From Pseudozobellia sp. WGM2 (GTDB lineage: Bacteria > Bacteroidota > Bacteroidia > Flavobacteriales > Flavobacteriaceae), in assembly GCF_017810075.1 (NCBI RefSeq), contig NZ_JADNYK010000011.1:1-64000 (forward strand): a DNA stretch of 64,000 nucleotides, read 5' to 3'. The translations under genes and the position numbers were made by a program. This document shows, piece after piece, positions 18,652 through 27,327 of this stretch (position 1 is its first letter; every line of letters starts with the position of its first letter). Below the pieces are notes generated by a model. That model saw only the letters and a program-made list of their open reading frames with translations. It was not told the DNA's origin and made no database searches.

Positions 18652-20244
18652 CTAAGATATCTGCTCAATTTCTTTAAAGCTTATAATGTAATAGGTGCCC
18701 GGTTTTGAGTTATCTTTTTCAATATTTCCTCGTAATTGCAGCACTAATTTGTGAATTAGTTTCAAGCCTAACGATTTGGTGTTTCTAAAATTAACGTCCG
18801 CAGGAAAACCGGATCCATTATCGCTGATCACCATTTTATAATTGTAACCGGATGATTGAACTTTCTCCAATCTTATAAAAATCACTCCTTTTTTAGTGTC
18901 TTGAAAACCATACTTAAGAGAATTGGTAATTATCTCATTTATAATAAGGCCTAGGGGTATCGAAGTGTCGATATTAAGGTAAATGTTATCGATTTCGGTC
19001 TCTAAGGCTATATCGTTGTCCCTACCTTTCATCGACTGTATAAGGGCCGTAACCATTTCATTGATGTAGGTGTTGTAGTCTATTTTGCTTAGGTCACCAC
19101 TCTTATATAGCATTTCATGAACCATACCCATAGAGTTAATTCGGTACTGGCTATACCTAAATAGCATTTTTATGGTTTCGTCTTTGATGAAACTCGATTG
19201 CAAGCTCAATAGACTAGCTACTACTTGAAGGTTATTTTTTACTCTATGATGTATTTCTTTGATAAGTGTATCTCTTTCTACTAGTTGATTTTCGATACTC
19301 TTGTTCAACTGTGATATTTTAATATAATTTTTATTTAGAAAGTAGGTAACGATGAGTAAAAAAAGAACACCTGCAGAAAGCATGGCCGCGTTTTTATAAG
19401 TATCTCTTTTGAATTTTGCCAGCTTACTACTGATCAATGCAGTATTATTTCGAGTATAAAGTGTCCAGGTTTGTGCACCATCTAGACTTATTTTTTTATA
19501 GAAATATTCTGATTTTCCGTTTTCATCGACCTTATCTAAATCTTCGGTAAATTCACTATAAAGTTCTTGATTTTCATCGTAATATATTTCATTCGATGCA
19601 TTGAGTAGACCAATATTCTTTCCCTTAAAGGTGTCGAACCAATTTTGAATATTTAGATTTAGCCCGATAACACCGATTTTTTTGGTAGCTGAAAACAGCG
19701 GACTAAAAAAACGAACGGTAGGCCTGTGCGGAAGCTCAATTTTACCATCTTCGATATTCAGATCTAATTGAGAGATATAGACTTGCCCTTTGTCAGCTTT
19801 CAGGGCCTCTCGAAAATAGTAGCGATCACCTTTATATTGAAGTTTCTCAGGGTTTGTTATTTGAAGCGAATGGTTTTGCATTTCCGCTCTAATAATTTCA
19901 TTTCCGGTATCATCTATTATTCGGGCTTGAAAATAGTTGTCATCAAGTTTAATGAATGCTCCTAATTTTCTTGCAATAGACTCAGGGGGATCACCGGCCA
20001 TAAGTTCAAACTCAACCATATTGCGAATAAGGGCAATATTTTTTTTGCTTATCTTAAATAGGTTCATAAACTGGTTCTCAGCATCCTTTACCCTATTAGT
20101 TGCTTTTACCTCTTCAATTTCATATATGTTTTTCTTGTAGGTCGAAATTCGTCTCACTACAGATGTCCATAGTAGTACGTTGGTGATAAGAAATAATATA
20201 AGCGAGATAATAATCAGATTAACATTAGTTAATTTGAACTTCAT
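18652..20244 (-). CDS. Sensor histidine kinase, Cache sensor with HisKA_2 core
   Basis: 530 residues from the ATG at 20244 (MKFKLTNVNLIIISLILFLI), which opens the first membrane helix; the open frame extends to 20328. A periplasmic Cache-like sensor (residues about 50-290, with TNPEKLQYKGDRYYFREA) is followed by a second membrane helix, then the phospho-acceptor in LIKEIHHRVKNNLQVVASLLSLQ (HisKA_2/HWE-like group) and an ATPase domain with NEIITNSLKYGF and ISDNGSGFP. It senses an unknown external ligand and probably phosphorylates the receiver encoded directly downstream. Confidence 0.92.
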   Translation of the reverse strand: MKFKLTNVNLIIISLILFLITNVLLWTSVVRRISTYKKNIYEIEEVKATNRVKDAENQFMNLFKISKKNIALIRNMVEFELMAGDPPESIARKLGAFIKLDDNYFQARIIDDTGNEIIRAEMQNHSLQITNPEKLQYKGDRYYFREALKADKGQVYISQLDLNIEDGKIELPHRPTVRFFSPLFSATKKIGVIGLNLNIQNWFDTFKGKNIGLLNASNEIYYDENQELYSEFTEDLDKVDENGKSEYFYKKISLDGAQTWTLYTRNNTALISSKLAKFKRDTYKNAAMLSAGVLFLLIVTYFLNKNYIKISQLNKSIENQLVERDTLIKEIHHRVKNNLQVVASLLSLQSSFIKDETIKMLFRYSQYRINSMGMVHEMLYKSGDLSKIDYNTYINEMVTALIQSMKGRDNDIALETEIDNIYLNIDTSIPLGLIINEIITNSLKYGFQDTKKGVIFIRLEKVQSSGYNYKMVISDNGSGFPADVNFRNTKSLGLKLIHKLVLQLRGNIEKDNSKPGTYYIISFKEIEQIS

Positions 20245-20407
20245 ATTGTTAAGCAAATTTGATTTAAGTGATTGAATTAAAAGAAAGTAGGTTAAGCTTG
20301 GCGTTTTTAATTCAAAAATTTCACTCATAAAAATATTATTTTTTTTTCAATAAAGCTCTCTTATTTTAAGAAATATCTTACATAATTACACGCTCAAAAC
20401 CACAGTT

Positions 20408-20425
20408 TTCGCAAACGTTTGCGAA
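20408..20425. promoter_or_regulatory. Perfect 18-bp palindrome, LacI/GalR-type operator
   Basis: Half-site TTCGCAAAC with its exact inverse, centred on CpG. The core GCAAACGTTTGC matches the operator class bound by LacI/GalR-family repressors (PurR/CcpA-like boxes). It lies 130 bp before the MFS transporter start and 163 bp before the divergent kinase start. No LacI-family gene is in the window. Confidence 0.7.
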
Positions 20426-20555
20426 GATGTTCATTGTGAGTTGGTTAAGTTAAAACCGTAAGAAGTGATAATTTATAGTGCCGTCTTAAGCTCATATCTA
20501 AGTCGAAAGATTTTCGATTTTTAGATTATATTCGTCGACCAGATATAGGGTTACT

Positions 20556-21707
20556 ATGAAATCTTTGCTTCTAATTTTTACTAATGCCCGATACTTTGGT
20601 CCCTCATGGGTTTTTGCGAGTATTAATATTCTATTCGGTACTTGGGCCATCTATATCCCCACGGTAAAAGAGAATCTTGATATCGACAAGTCGCAATTGG
20701 GTATTGCCATATTTTTTTTGGCGTTGGGTGTTTTTATTGTATTTCCTTTTGCTTCAATTATTATAAATCGTATCGGAGTCGGCAAGGCCACGCGAGCGGG
20801 TGTGATTTTAAGTTGTTTCGCGGCTCTATTTCCCCTTTTGGCACCAAATTATTATTTGCTGGCCTTTTCACTTTTTTTATTTGGGGCATGCAATGGGTTT
20901 ACAGATATTTCAATGAACACTTTGGTAACCGAAATAGAGAAAGAAGATAAACAGAAGTTTATGTCGGCCTCTCATGGTTTCTTTAGTCTGGGCGGGGTCT
21001 TGGCCGGTTTGGGTAGTTTTTTAATTGGGCCTTTAAATAATCCGCCTCTGCATATGGGGTTGGCCGTAGTTTTGGTATTGATCGTAAATGCTTTCTTTCA
21101 TAAGCGTTTTAAAGATGTGGTCGCTGCCACTGAAGAAAAAGAAGCCTTTAGCCTTAAATTATTTAAACCTTTGTTGTTTTTGGGGATTATTTCTTTTGTT
21201 GCCATGGGCAGTGAAGGCGCTATTGTGGACTGGAGCGGACTTTATCTCAAAGAAATAAGTTTGGCACCTGAAATTCTTTGGGGTGCAGGTTTTCTTGGTT
21301 TTCAAGTTACTATGACCGTAGGTCGCTTTCTGGGAGACGGTATAAGTTCGAAAATAGGTTCTATTAAAATGGTAACTATCGCTTCGATTGTGGTGATGCT
21401 AGGCTATGCTCTGGTTTTAACTACCGATATTTATATGGCTATCATCGGGTTTGCCTTGAGCGGACTTGGTTTTTCGGTTATTGTACCAGAGGTCTTTCGC
21501 ATCGGGGGCAATGTTAAAGGTATAGATTCTTCGCAAGGCGTCTCGTTTATAGCCGGTACTGGTTATACAGGGTTTTTATTGGCACCACCACTTTTAGGTT
21601 TTGTAGCCGACACATCGTCTCTTGTAACCTGTTTTATAGTATTATTGGGCTGTGCACTACTTATACTTTCTGCTACAATTGTACTTCAGCGCCGTTATGG
21701 CAAATAA
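20556..21707 (+). CDS. MFS transporter (YbjJ/FucP-like)
   Basis: 383 residues, almost entirely hydrophobic, with about 12 predicted membrane helices. Family features include FGTWAIYIPTVKENLDI near the N-terminus, the helix 4-5 region FLFGACNGFTDISMNTLVTEIE, MSASHGFFSLGGVLAG, and EGAIVDWSGLYL in the second half. This places it in the sugar/drug-like branch near E. coli YbjJ. Substrate unknown; the LacI-type palindrome upstream suggests induction by a sugar or nucleoside. The gene ends 9 bp before the convergent lipoprotein gene. Confidence 0.88.
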   Translation: MKSLLLIFTNARYFGPSWVFASINILFGTWAIYIPTVKENLDIDKSQLGIAIFFLALGVFIVFPFASIIINRIGVGKATRAGVILSCFAALFPLLAPNYYLLAFSLFLFGACNGFTDISMNTLVTEIEKEDKQKFMSASHGFFSLGGVLAGLGSFLIGPLNNPPLHMGLAVVLVLIVNAFFHKRFKDVVAATEEKEAFSLKLFKPLLFLGIISFVAMGSEGAIVDWSGLYLKEISLAPEILWGAGFLGFQVTMTVGRFLGDGISSKIGSIKMVTIASIVVMLGYALVLTTDIYMAIIGFALSGLGFSVIVPEVFRIGGNVKGIDSSQGVSFIAGTGYTGFLLAPPLLGFVADTSSLVTCFIVLLGCALLILSATIVLQRRYGK

Positions 21708-21716
21708 CATATCGTA

Positions 21717-22406
21717 TTATTTGGAAGTGGTTGCCTCTAAGCCTGTAAAATAAAGTTTGAAGCTTCCATCTTCGTTTTTGTGCATTTTTGCCAATTTTAG
21801 GCCTCCGACGTCGGTATAATCTTCCCAAGTGGTAATCATCGAAGGTTCTTCTTGGTTCGCTTTGCGAAATACCCACTCTTTTACGATGTAATCGTCCTCA
21901 AAATAAAAATCATACGCATCACCAGGGGTGTAACCTCCTTCTTGGCCATAGGTAACCGTTAATTTTTGCATCGATTTTTTACTCATAGGAGCTTCCACAT
22001 CGGTAGAATGTTGGGTTGAACTTCCGTTTTCATCCCAAAGAATATTTATGGGTGCCATTAACCAATATTTGTCGTTTATAAAACTGCCATTGGTTTTGTA
22101 AGCGGTACTGTCCATCTCCTTGCGGCTATAGGTTAGCGTGTCTTCTGCGGTTATGGCGGTAACTTCATTAGATTTCGGTTTCCATACCCAGCTTCGTTCA
22201 TAATGGGAAGTATCGCGATCAACATTGAAGGTGAATTTAAGTTCTTCGATATTGTTCCAATTTTCGTAGCCATTGGCATAGGCTATTTTCTCTAAAAGAC
22301 TCAACTCTTTTTTTGGTGTTTCAGTCTGTGTCTCTTCCTTCTTAGTTTCTTTACAAGACAAAATAACAATAGAAAGGATTAGGATTGCGGATAGATATTT
22401 CTTCAT
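21717..22406 (-). CDS. DUF6503-like lipoprotein
   Basis: 229 residues from the ATG at 22406, giving a lipoprotein signal (MKKYLSAILILSIVILSC, lipobox ending in Cys 18); the upstream in-frame ATG at 22424 would delay the signal. The body (IAYANGYENWNNIEELKFTFNVD.., WVWKPKSNEVTA, NDKYWLMAPINILWDENGS, EDDYIVKEWVFRKANQEEPSM) matches a Bacteroidota lipoprotein family of unknown function, likely with a LolA/LolB-like half-barrel. Probably anchored in the outer membrane. Confidence 0.82.
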   Translation of the reverse strand: MKKYLSAILILSIVILSCKETKKEETQTETPKKELSLLEKIAYANGYENWNNIEELKFTFNVDRDTSHYERSWVWKPKSNEVTAITAEDTLTYSRKEMDSTAYKTNGSFINDKYWLMAPINILWDENGSSTQHSTDVEAPMSKKSMQKLTVTYGQEGGYTPGDAYDFYFEDDYIVKEWVFRKANQEEPSMITTWEDYTDVGGLKLAKMHKNEDGSFKLYFTGLEATTSK

Positions 22407-22557
22407 GACGAGTGGTTTTTTCAAAGATAACAGCTTTTAGAACCTAAGTATAGGATATGAAGGAAAACTTATCAAGGCTTGTTGAGGGGATTCAGGGTAT
22501 TCAATTCCAATAAATCTACCATTTCTTTTGGTGATATTTCTTGACGCACTGCCCGTG

Positions 22558-22586
22558 TTGGCATTTAAATAAATTGCTTAATTTTG
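22558..22586 (+). promoter_or_regulatory. Promoter of clpP paralogue
   Basis: TTG at 22558-22560, an 18-bp spacer and TAATTTTG at 22579-22586: a full match to the Bacteroidota TTG/TAnnTTTG promoter. The start codon lies 20 bp downstream. Confidence 0.7.
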
Positions 22587-22606
22587 AGCATATCAAAATA
22601 GATAAA

Positions 22607-23155
22607 ATGAGTTCTAAAAAAGGAAAAGTACAAGAAACGATAGACGAGAAATTATTGGAGGAAAGAAAAGTGTTCTTATGGGGCATGGTCGATGATGATA
22701 CCGCCAAACATGTTATCGATCGTCTTATGTACTTAGATATGCAAAATAATAAAGAGATTCAATTATTCATTAATAGCCCTGGTGGCTACGTAACCTCTGG
22801 CTTTGCCATGTACGACACCATCAAATCGCTAAAAAGCCCGGTATCGACCATTTGTACCGGTCTAGCGGCTTCTATGGGTTCGATACTATTATCTGTAGGC
22901 AAGAAGGGGAGAAGGTTTATTCAACCTCATGCGCAAGTTATGATACATCAACCTAGTGGTGGTGCTCGTGGCCAAGCATCGAATATTGAAATACAGGCCA
23001 AAGAGATTATCAAGACCAAAGAATTGAGTGCTAGAATTTTGGCAGATAACTGCGGACAAGATTATGAGAAGGTCTTAAAAGATTTTGATAGAGATTATTG
23101 GATGAATGCTGAAGAGTCAATTGAGTATGGCATCGTTGATGGTGTACTAGAATAG
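22607..23155 (+). CDS. clpP: ATP-dependent Clp protease proteolytic subunit (solitary paralogue)
   Basis: 182 residues from the ATG at 22607 (MSSKKGKVQETIDEKLLEER); a 22-residue upstream extension crosses the promoter and is rejected. Catalytic triad intact: Ser in GLAASMGSILL, His in QVMIHQPSGG and Asp in LKDFDRDYWM. ClpP forms double heptameric rings that degrade proteins delivered by ClpX or ClpA/C. There is no clpX or tig beside it, unlike the main flavobacterial clpP locus, so this is probably a second ClpP. It is short because it lacks a long N-terminal propeptide. Confidence 0.93.
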   Translation: MSSKKGKVQETIDEKLLEERKVFLWGMVDDDTAKHVIDRLMYLDMQNNKEIQLFINSPGGYVTSGFAMYDTIKSLKSPVSTICTGLAASMGSILLSVGKKGRRFIQPHAQVMIHQPSGGARGQASNIEIQAKEIIKTKELSARILADNCGQDYEKVLKDFDRDYWMNAEESIEYGIVDGVLE

Positions 23156-23177
23156 AGCTATTTTTAACAGCATGAAA

Positions 23178-23217
23178 AAAGTCCTTCGCAAAATTAGTTG
23201 TGAAGGACTTTCTTTTT
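23178..23217 (+). terminator. Rho-independent terminator after clpP
   Basis: Perfect 10-bp arms AAAGTCCTTC (23178-23187) and GAAGGACTTT (23202-23211), with a partly paired 14-nt loop and then CTTTTT. Confidence 0.9.
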
Positions 23218-23314
23218 GGATATATATAGGCGCTTTCGCGGAATGTTCAACTTATTTACGCATCAACAACATTTGATGGATGACCGCTTAGAGTTAAAAG
23301 AATATTAAATCAAT

Positions 23315-24847
23315 TTAAAACCGTTCAGGATGCTCTATAATTTCTCTTGCCCTTGTTTTTAAATCTTCAAGTTCTCTTTTATTTTTCTTGTTCAACAGAT
23401 TCATCATCATGGCCATACGGTTATTATTCTCAAAGTGATTTCTTTTTTCGTCTAAAAAGTTCCAGTATAATGCATTGAATGGGCAAGCGTTTTCTCCCAG
23501 TTTCTTTGTGTGGCTATAATGGCAACCCTTACAATAATTACTCATTTTGTTGATATAGTTTGCGCTACTTACATAAGGTTTGGTGCCAACGATGCCCCCA
23601 TCGGCAAACTGACTCATGCCCCTGGTATTGGTAATTTCGACCCATTCTATGGCATCAATGTAAATACCAAGATACCAAGCATCGACTTCGTCAGGGTCGG
23701 TCATGGTTAATAGGGCGTAATTGCCGGTTATCATCAGGCGCTGAATATGATGGGCGTATGCTTCGTTCAGGCTTTGTTTAATGCTATGCCTTAAGCAGTT
23801 CATTTTAGTATCAGCGGTCCAAAAGAAATCGGGCAATTTATTACTATTCTCGAGCTTGTTAAGGTTGGCGTAATTGGGCATTTCTTTCCAATAAATACCT
23901 CTCATATATTCTCGCCAGCCTAAAATTTGACGTATAAAACCTTCTACTTGAGAAATATGTATTGCATCGGTATGGTTGTAGTAATAATCTAATACCTTGT
24001 CAATTACCTCTTTAGGAGATATCATTTTGCTATTCATAGCAAAGGACAATCGAGAGTGAAAAAGAAAATGCTGATCGGTGTGCATAGCATCTTGAAAGTC
24101 ACCAAAATGAACCAGGAAATTTTGAACGAAGTAATTTAATACGGAGAGACTATCTGAGCGCGAAGTGGGCCAATTAAAATTGGTGGGGTCAATCTCCCCG
24201 AAGTAATTGATATCGACCTGTTCAATATCGTCAAAAATGGATGAGACATCTTTTCTAAAACCGCGTTCATGGGGTATTTCGGGTTCACCATTCCATTTTT
24301 TACGGTTACTTTGGTCAAAGTTCCATTTACCGCCTTCGGGTTGCCCACTGTTGACCATGATATGATGCTTTTTCCGCATCATGCGATAGAAGCTTTCCAT
24401 TATCAAGCTCTTTTTATTCGCGAAGAAATTTTTAACCTCGTATCTAGAAGTATAAAAATGTTCGGTGTCGAATACTTCGGTTTGTAATTTTATCGATTTG
24501 CAAGTGTTATTTAATTGAAGATCTAATCGATATTCATCGGGTAGCAGATATTCGAATTTTGTGGCGTTCGCCCGATCGATGCCGTACTGAATAACTTTTG
24601 TTAAGTCTTGAGGGTTTTTGGGGTCATTGATTTTGAGATAAATTACCCGATGGCCTTTCTGCGTTAATTCCCTTGAAAAGTTACGCATGGCGCAAAAAAA
24701 AGCGACGATTTTTTGAATATGATGCTTAACATAGTCTGTTTCTTGTTTCATCTCTGCGATGATGTAGGTCACATTATTGTCCACTTTTTGAAACCAAGAG
24801 TGCTTGTGGTTCAGTTGGTCGCCTAAAATCAATCTTAAGGTATGCAT
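23315..24847 (-). CDS. Photolyase/cryptochrome-related protein, FeS bacterial type
   Basis: 510 residues. The opening MHTLRLILGDQLNHKHSWF and LLPDEYRLDLQL are hallmarks of the deoxyribodipyrimidine photolyase-related family (FeS-BCP, PhrB type). The C-terminal FAD domain carries EGFIRQILGWREYMRGIYW and HHIQRLMITGNYALL. The iron-sulfur cluster cysteines are visible: Cys in KMNCLRHS plus NYCKGCHYSH and ENACPFNALY. Characterised members repair (6-4) photoproducts with blue light or act as photoreceptors. The upstream gap of 278 bp separates it from divergent kmo. Confidence 0.93.
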   Translation of the reverse strand: MHTLRLILGDQLNHKHSWFQKVDNNVTYIIAEMKQETDYVKHHIQKIVAFFCAMRNFSRELTQKGHRVIYLKINDPKNPQDLTKVIQYGIDRANATKFEYLLPDEYRLDLQLNNTCKSIKLQTEVFDTEHFYTSRYEVKNFFANKKSLIMESFYRMMRKKHHIMVNSGQPEGGKWNFDQSNRKKWNGEPEIPHERGFRKDVSSIFDDIEQVDINYFGEIDPTNFNWPTSRSDSLSVLNYFVQNFLVHFGDFQDAMHTDQHFLFHSRLSFAMNSKMISPKEVIDKVLDYYYNHTDAIHISQVEGFIRQILGWREYMRGIYWKEMPNYANLNKLENSNKLPDFFWTADTKMNCLRHSIKQSLNEAYAHHIQRLMITGNYALLTMTDPDEVDAWYLGIYIDAIEWVEITNTRGMSQFADGGIVGTKPYVSSANYINKMSNYCKGCHYSHTKKLGENACPFNALYWNFLDEKRNHFENNNRMAMMMNLLNKKNKRELEDLKTRAREIIEHPERF

Positions 24848-24955
24848 GGCTATGTAGTATTCTGTTTGTTTGTGACTACTAAGTAAATTAGAGAAAAGCT
24901 TTTCGATGGCCCTTATCGCATTTTAGTTGAATGTATTTAAATCTATCGTTTTTGA

Positions 24956-24990
24956 TTTTGCTATAAAAAGCTGTTTAAACCTTATATTTG
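24956..24990 (+). promoter_or_regulatory. Candidate promoter for kmo
   Basis: TTTTG at 24956-24960, a 22-bp spacer and TATATTTG at 24983-24990. The leader to kmo would be about 130 nt. The 278-bp photolyase-kmo intergenic region shows no other clear signal. Confidence 0.5.
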
Positions 24991-25125
24991 TTCGATTTGC
25001 CGATTTTCATGGTAAATGCCAACAATAAATAATGAAGGTCTGATTCATTTTTTAGAAGAGAATCTTTTATTAATAAATATCTCATTTTTAGCCCCTTTCA
25101 AATTTTAGGGTAGCATATCTTATAT

Positions 25126-26466
25126 ATGATTCAAAATCAGAAAAACATTGCCATTATTGGTTCAGGGCTAGTTGGATCATTGTTGGCTATCTATTTAAAA
25201 AGGCTAGGGCACACGATAACGGTTTTTGACCGAAGACCTGATATACGAAATATTACCTTTTCGGGCAGGTCAATCAATCTTGCCATGAGCAATAGAGGGT
25301 GGAGAGCTTTGAAAGAGGTAGGTATAGCTGACGAAATCAGAAATTTGGCCATACCTCTTGATAAAAGGGCGATGCACGTAATCGGCGAACCCATGTATTT
25401 TCAGAAATATGGTAAAGATGGTGAAGCAATTTGGTCAATTTCACGGGGAATACTGAACAAACGTATGATCGATTTGGCCGAAGAGGCGGGGGTTACTTTT
25501 CGATTCGAAGAGAAAGTTTGGGATGTTAACCTGCCGGAAGCTAAAATTTATACGGGGCAATCTGAAAAAAGTGAGTGGAAAGAGTACAAGTATGACATGA
25601 TTTTTGGATGCGATGGTGCCTTTTCAAGAGTTCGTCATAAAATGCAAAGACGTAGCCGATTCGACTATTCTCAAGATTTTATTGACGTTGGTTATAAAGA
25701 ACTCTCTATACCACCGAATGACGATGGCACCCATAAATTTGATAGTAACTCATTTCATATTTGGCCACGGGGTAAGTTTATGCTTATAGCTATGCCAAAC
25801 CTAGATGGCAGTTTCACCTGTACCTTGTTTTTGCCATTCGAAGGTGAGGTATCTTTTGAAAGTCTAAAAACCAAAGAAGAGGCAAAAGCCTTTTTTAAAG
25901 AATACTTTCCGAATGTGCGTAAAGAAATCGAAAACCTGACTGGTGATTTCTTTAAGAACCCGACTAGTGCGATGGTGACTATGAAGTGCTACCCATGGTC
26001 GTATTGGGACAAGGTCGCTTTGGTAGGAGACTCTGCCCATGCTGTAGTACCTTTTTATGGTCAAGGAATGAATGCGGGTTTTGAAGATATTTATATTTTG
26101 AATAAGCTTATTCATAAGTACGGAGATGACTGGGGTCGTATTTTTCAAGAATATCAAGAAGATAGAAAGCCAAATGCAGATGCGATTGCAGAATTAAGCT
26201 ATCGTAATTTTGTCGAAATGAGCAGTAAAACCGCAGATCCTAAATTTTTACTTCAAAAAAAGATAGAAAAGCATTTTGCGGCCAAACACCCTGATAAGTG
26301 GATACCGGTCTATAGTAGGGTAACATTTTCAGAGCGACCTTATGCGGAAGCCTTGGCTGTCGGGGATGCTCAAGAAAAGGTAATGAAAGAAATAATGCAA
26401 ATACCCAATATTGAAAATAAATGGGATAGTGTAGAGGTGGAACAGAAAATTTTGGAACTACTTTAA
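25126..26466 (+). CDS. kmo: Kynurenine 3-monooxygenase (FAD-dependent)
   Basis: 446 residues. Class A flavin hydroxylase with the FAD dinucleotide motif IIGSGLVGSLLAIYLKRLG at the N-terminus, the KMO-typical SGRSINLAMSNRGWRALKEVG, the DG motif FGCDGAFSRVR and the GD motif VALVGDSAHAVVPFYGQGMNAGFED. It hydroxylates kynurenine to 3-hydroxykynurenine using NADPH and oxygen; kynU at 16928 would take the product on. A palindromic terminator follows and is shared with the convergent gene. Confidence 0.95.
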   Translation: MIQNQKNIAIIGSGLVGSLLAIYLKRLGHTITVFDRRPDIRNITFSGRSINLAMSNRGWRALKEVGIADEIRNLAIPLDKRAMHVIGEPMYFQKYGKDGEAIWSISRGILNKRMIDLAEEAGVTFRFEEKVWDVNLPEAKIYTGQSEKSEWKEYKYDMIFGCDGAFSRVRHKMQRRSRFDYSQDFIDVGYKELSIPPNDDGTHKFDSNSFHIWPRGKFMLIAMPNLDGSFTCTLFLPFEGEVSFESLKTKEEAKAFFKEYFPNVRKEIENLTGDFFKNPTSAMVTMKCYPWSYWDKVALVGDSAHAVVPFYGQGMNAGFEDIYILNKLIHKYGDDWGRIFQEYQEDRKPNADAIAELSYRNFVEMSSKTADPKFLLQKKIEKHFAAKHPDKWIPVYSRVTFSERPYAEALAVGDAQEKVMKEIMQIPNIENKWDSVEVEQKILELL

Positions 26467-26496
26467 TTTCAAAATATTCACTAAAGTTATTGCATA

Positions 26497-26524
26497 AAAA
26501 AAGCCGCTCATGAGCGGCTTTTTT
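26497..26524. terminator. Bidirectional terminator between kmo and the zinc-ribbon-like gene
   Basis: Perfect palindrome: six A, GCCGCTCA / TGAGCGGC, six T. It works in both directions for the convergent genes. Confidence 0.92.
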
Positions 26525-26541
26525 ACTTATATGAAACACTG

Positions 26542-27321
26542 TTACATCTTAGCGAACAGTTTTTGCATTTTTTCTTGCTCTTCTTCAGCCAATACAGGAT
26601 CGACCAAAATTCTACCACTATGCTCATCGGTGATAATCTTCTTTCGAGAAGCAATTTCAACCTGAACCTGAGGTGGTATGGTAAAGAAAGAACCACCTGA
26701 AGCACCTCTTTCGATTGGTACAACGGCCAAGCCATTCTTTACGTTATTGCGAATTCGTGCATAAGCCTTTACCAAACGTTCTTCTATTTCGGTTTGGTAC
26801 TTTTCTGACTGCTCTAATAAAGACTGCTCTTCTTTCTCGGTCTCGGCCAAAATAGCATCGAGTTCACTCTTTTTGTGCTTAAGGTGTGCCTCACGCTCAC
26901 TTAATCGCTCTTTGGTTTCAGAAATAACCACTTTCTTTTGTTCAATTTGCGCTTTGAACTCTTTAATGTTCTTTTCGGCCAATTGAATTTCAAGCTCTTG
27001 AAACTCTAGCTCTTTACTGATGGAGTTGAACTCTCTACTGTTACGAACGTTTTTTTGTTGCTCGTTGTATTTTTTAATAAGTGTCTTGGCTTCCTCGATC
27101 AAGTTTTTCTTCGCGCCGATTTCAAAATTAATGGTTTCAACATCGGTCTTCAACTTGTCAATTCTGGTTTTAAGTCCCAGAACCTCGTCTTCCAAATCCT
27201 CAACTTCTAGTGGTAGTTCGCCTCGAACGTTTCGTATTTCATCTACTCTTGAATCAATCAATTGCAGGTCATACAATGCCCTAAGTTTTTGTTCTACCGA
27301 AGCCTCTTCTTTTTTTGCCAT
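26542..27321 (-). CDS. DUF164 / C4-type zinc-ribbon family coiled-coil protein lacking its zinc cysteines
   Basis: 259 residues: a long coiled coil (about 20-190, KLRALYDLQLIDSRVDEIRNVRGELP.., heptads rich in E and K) and a C-terminal domain ending GRILVDPVLAEEE. In the wider family this end carries two Cys pairs (CGGCF and CEHCGRI patterns). Here the equivalent positions read GASGGSFF and ITDEHSGRI, so no cysteine is left to bind zinc, although the rest of the domain (IPPQVQVEIASRKKIITD) is kept. Six bp downstream of nif3-like, probably one operon. The family may act in RNA or nucleotide handling; function is uncertain. Confidence 0.9.
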   Translation of the reverse strand: MAKKEEASVEQKLRALYDLQLIDSRVDEIRNVRGELPLEVEDLEDEVLGLKTRIDKLKTDVETINFEIGAKKNLIEEAKTLIKKYNEQQKNVRNSREFNSISKELEFQELEIQLAEKNIKEFKAQIEQKKVVISETKERLSEREAHLKHKKSELDAILAETEKEEQSLLEQSEKYQTEIEERLVKAYARIRNNVKNGLAVVPIERGASGGSFFTIPPQVQVEIASRKKIITDEHSGRILVDPVLAEEEQEKMQKLFAKM

Positions 27322-27327
27322 AAATTT

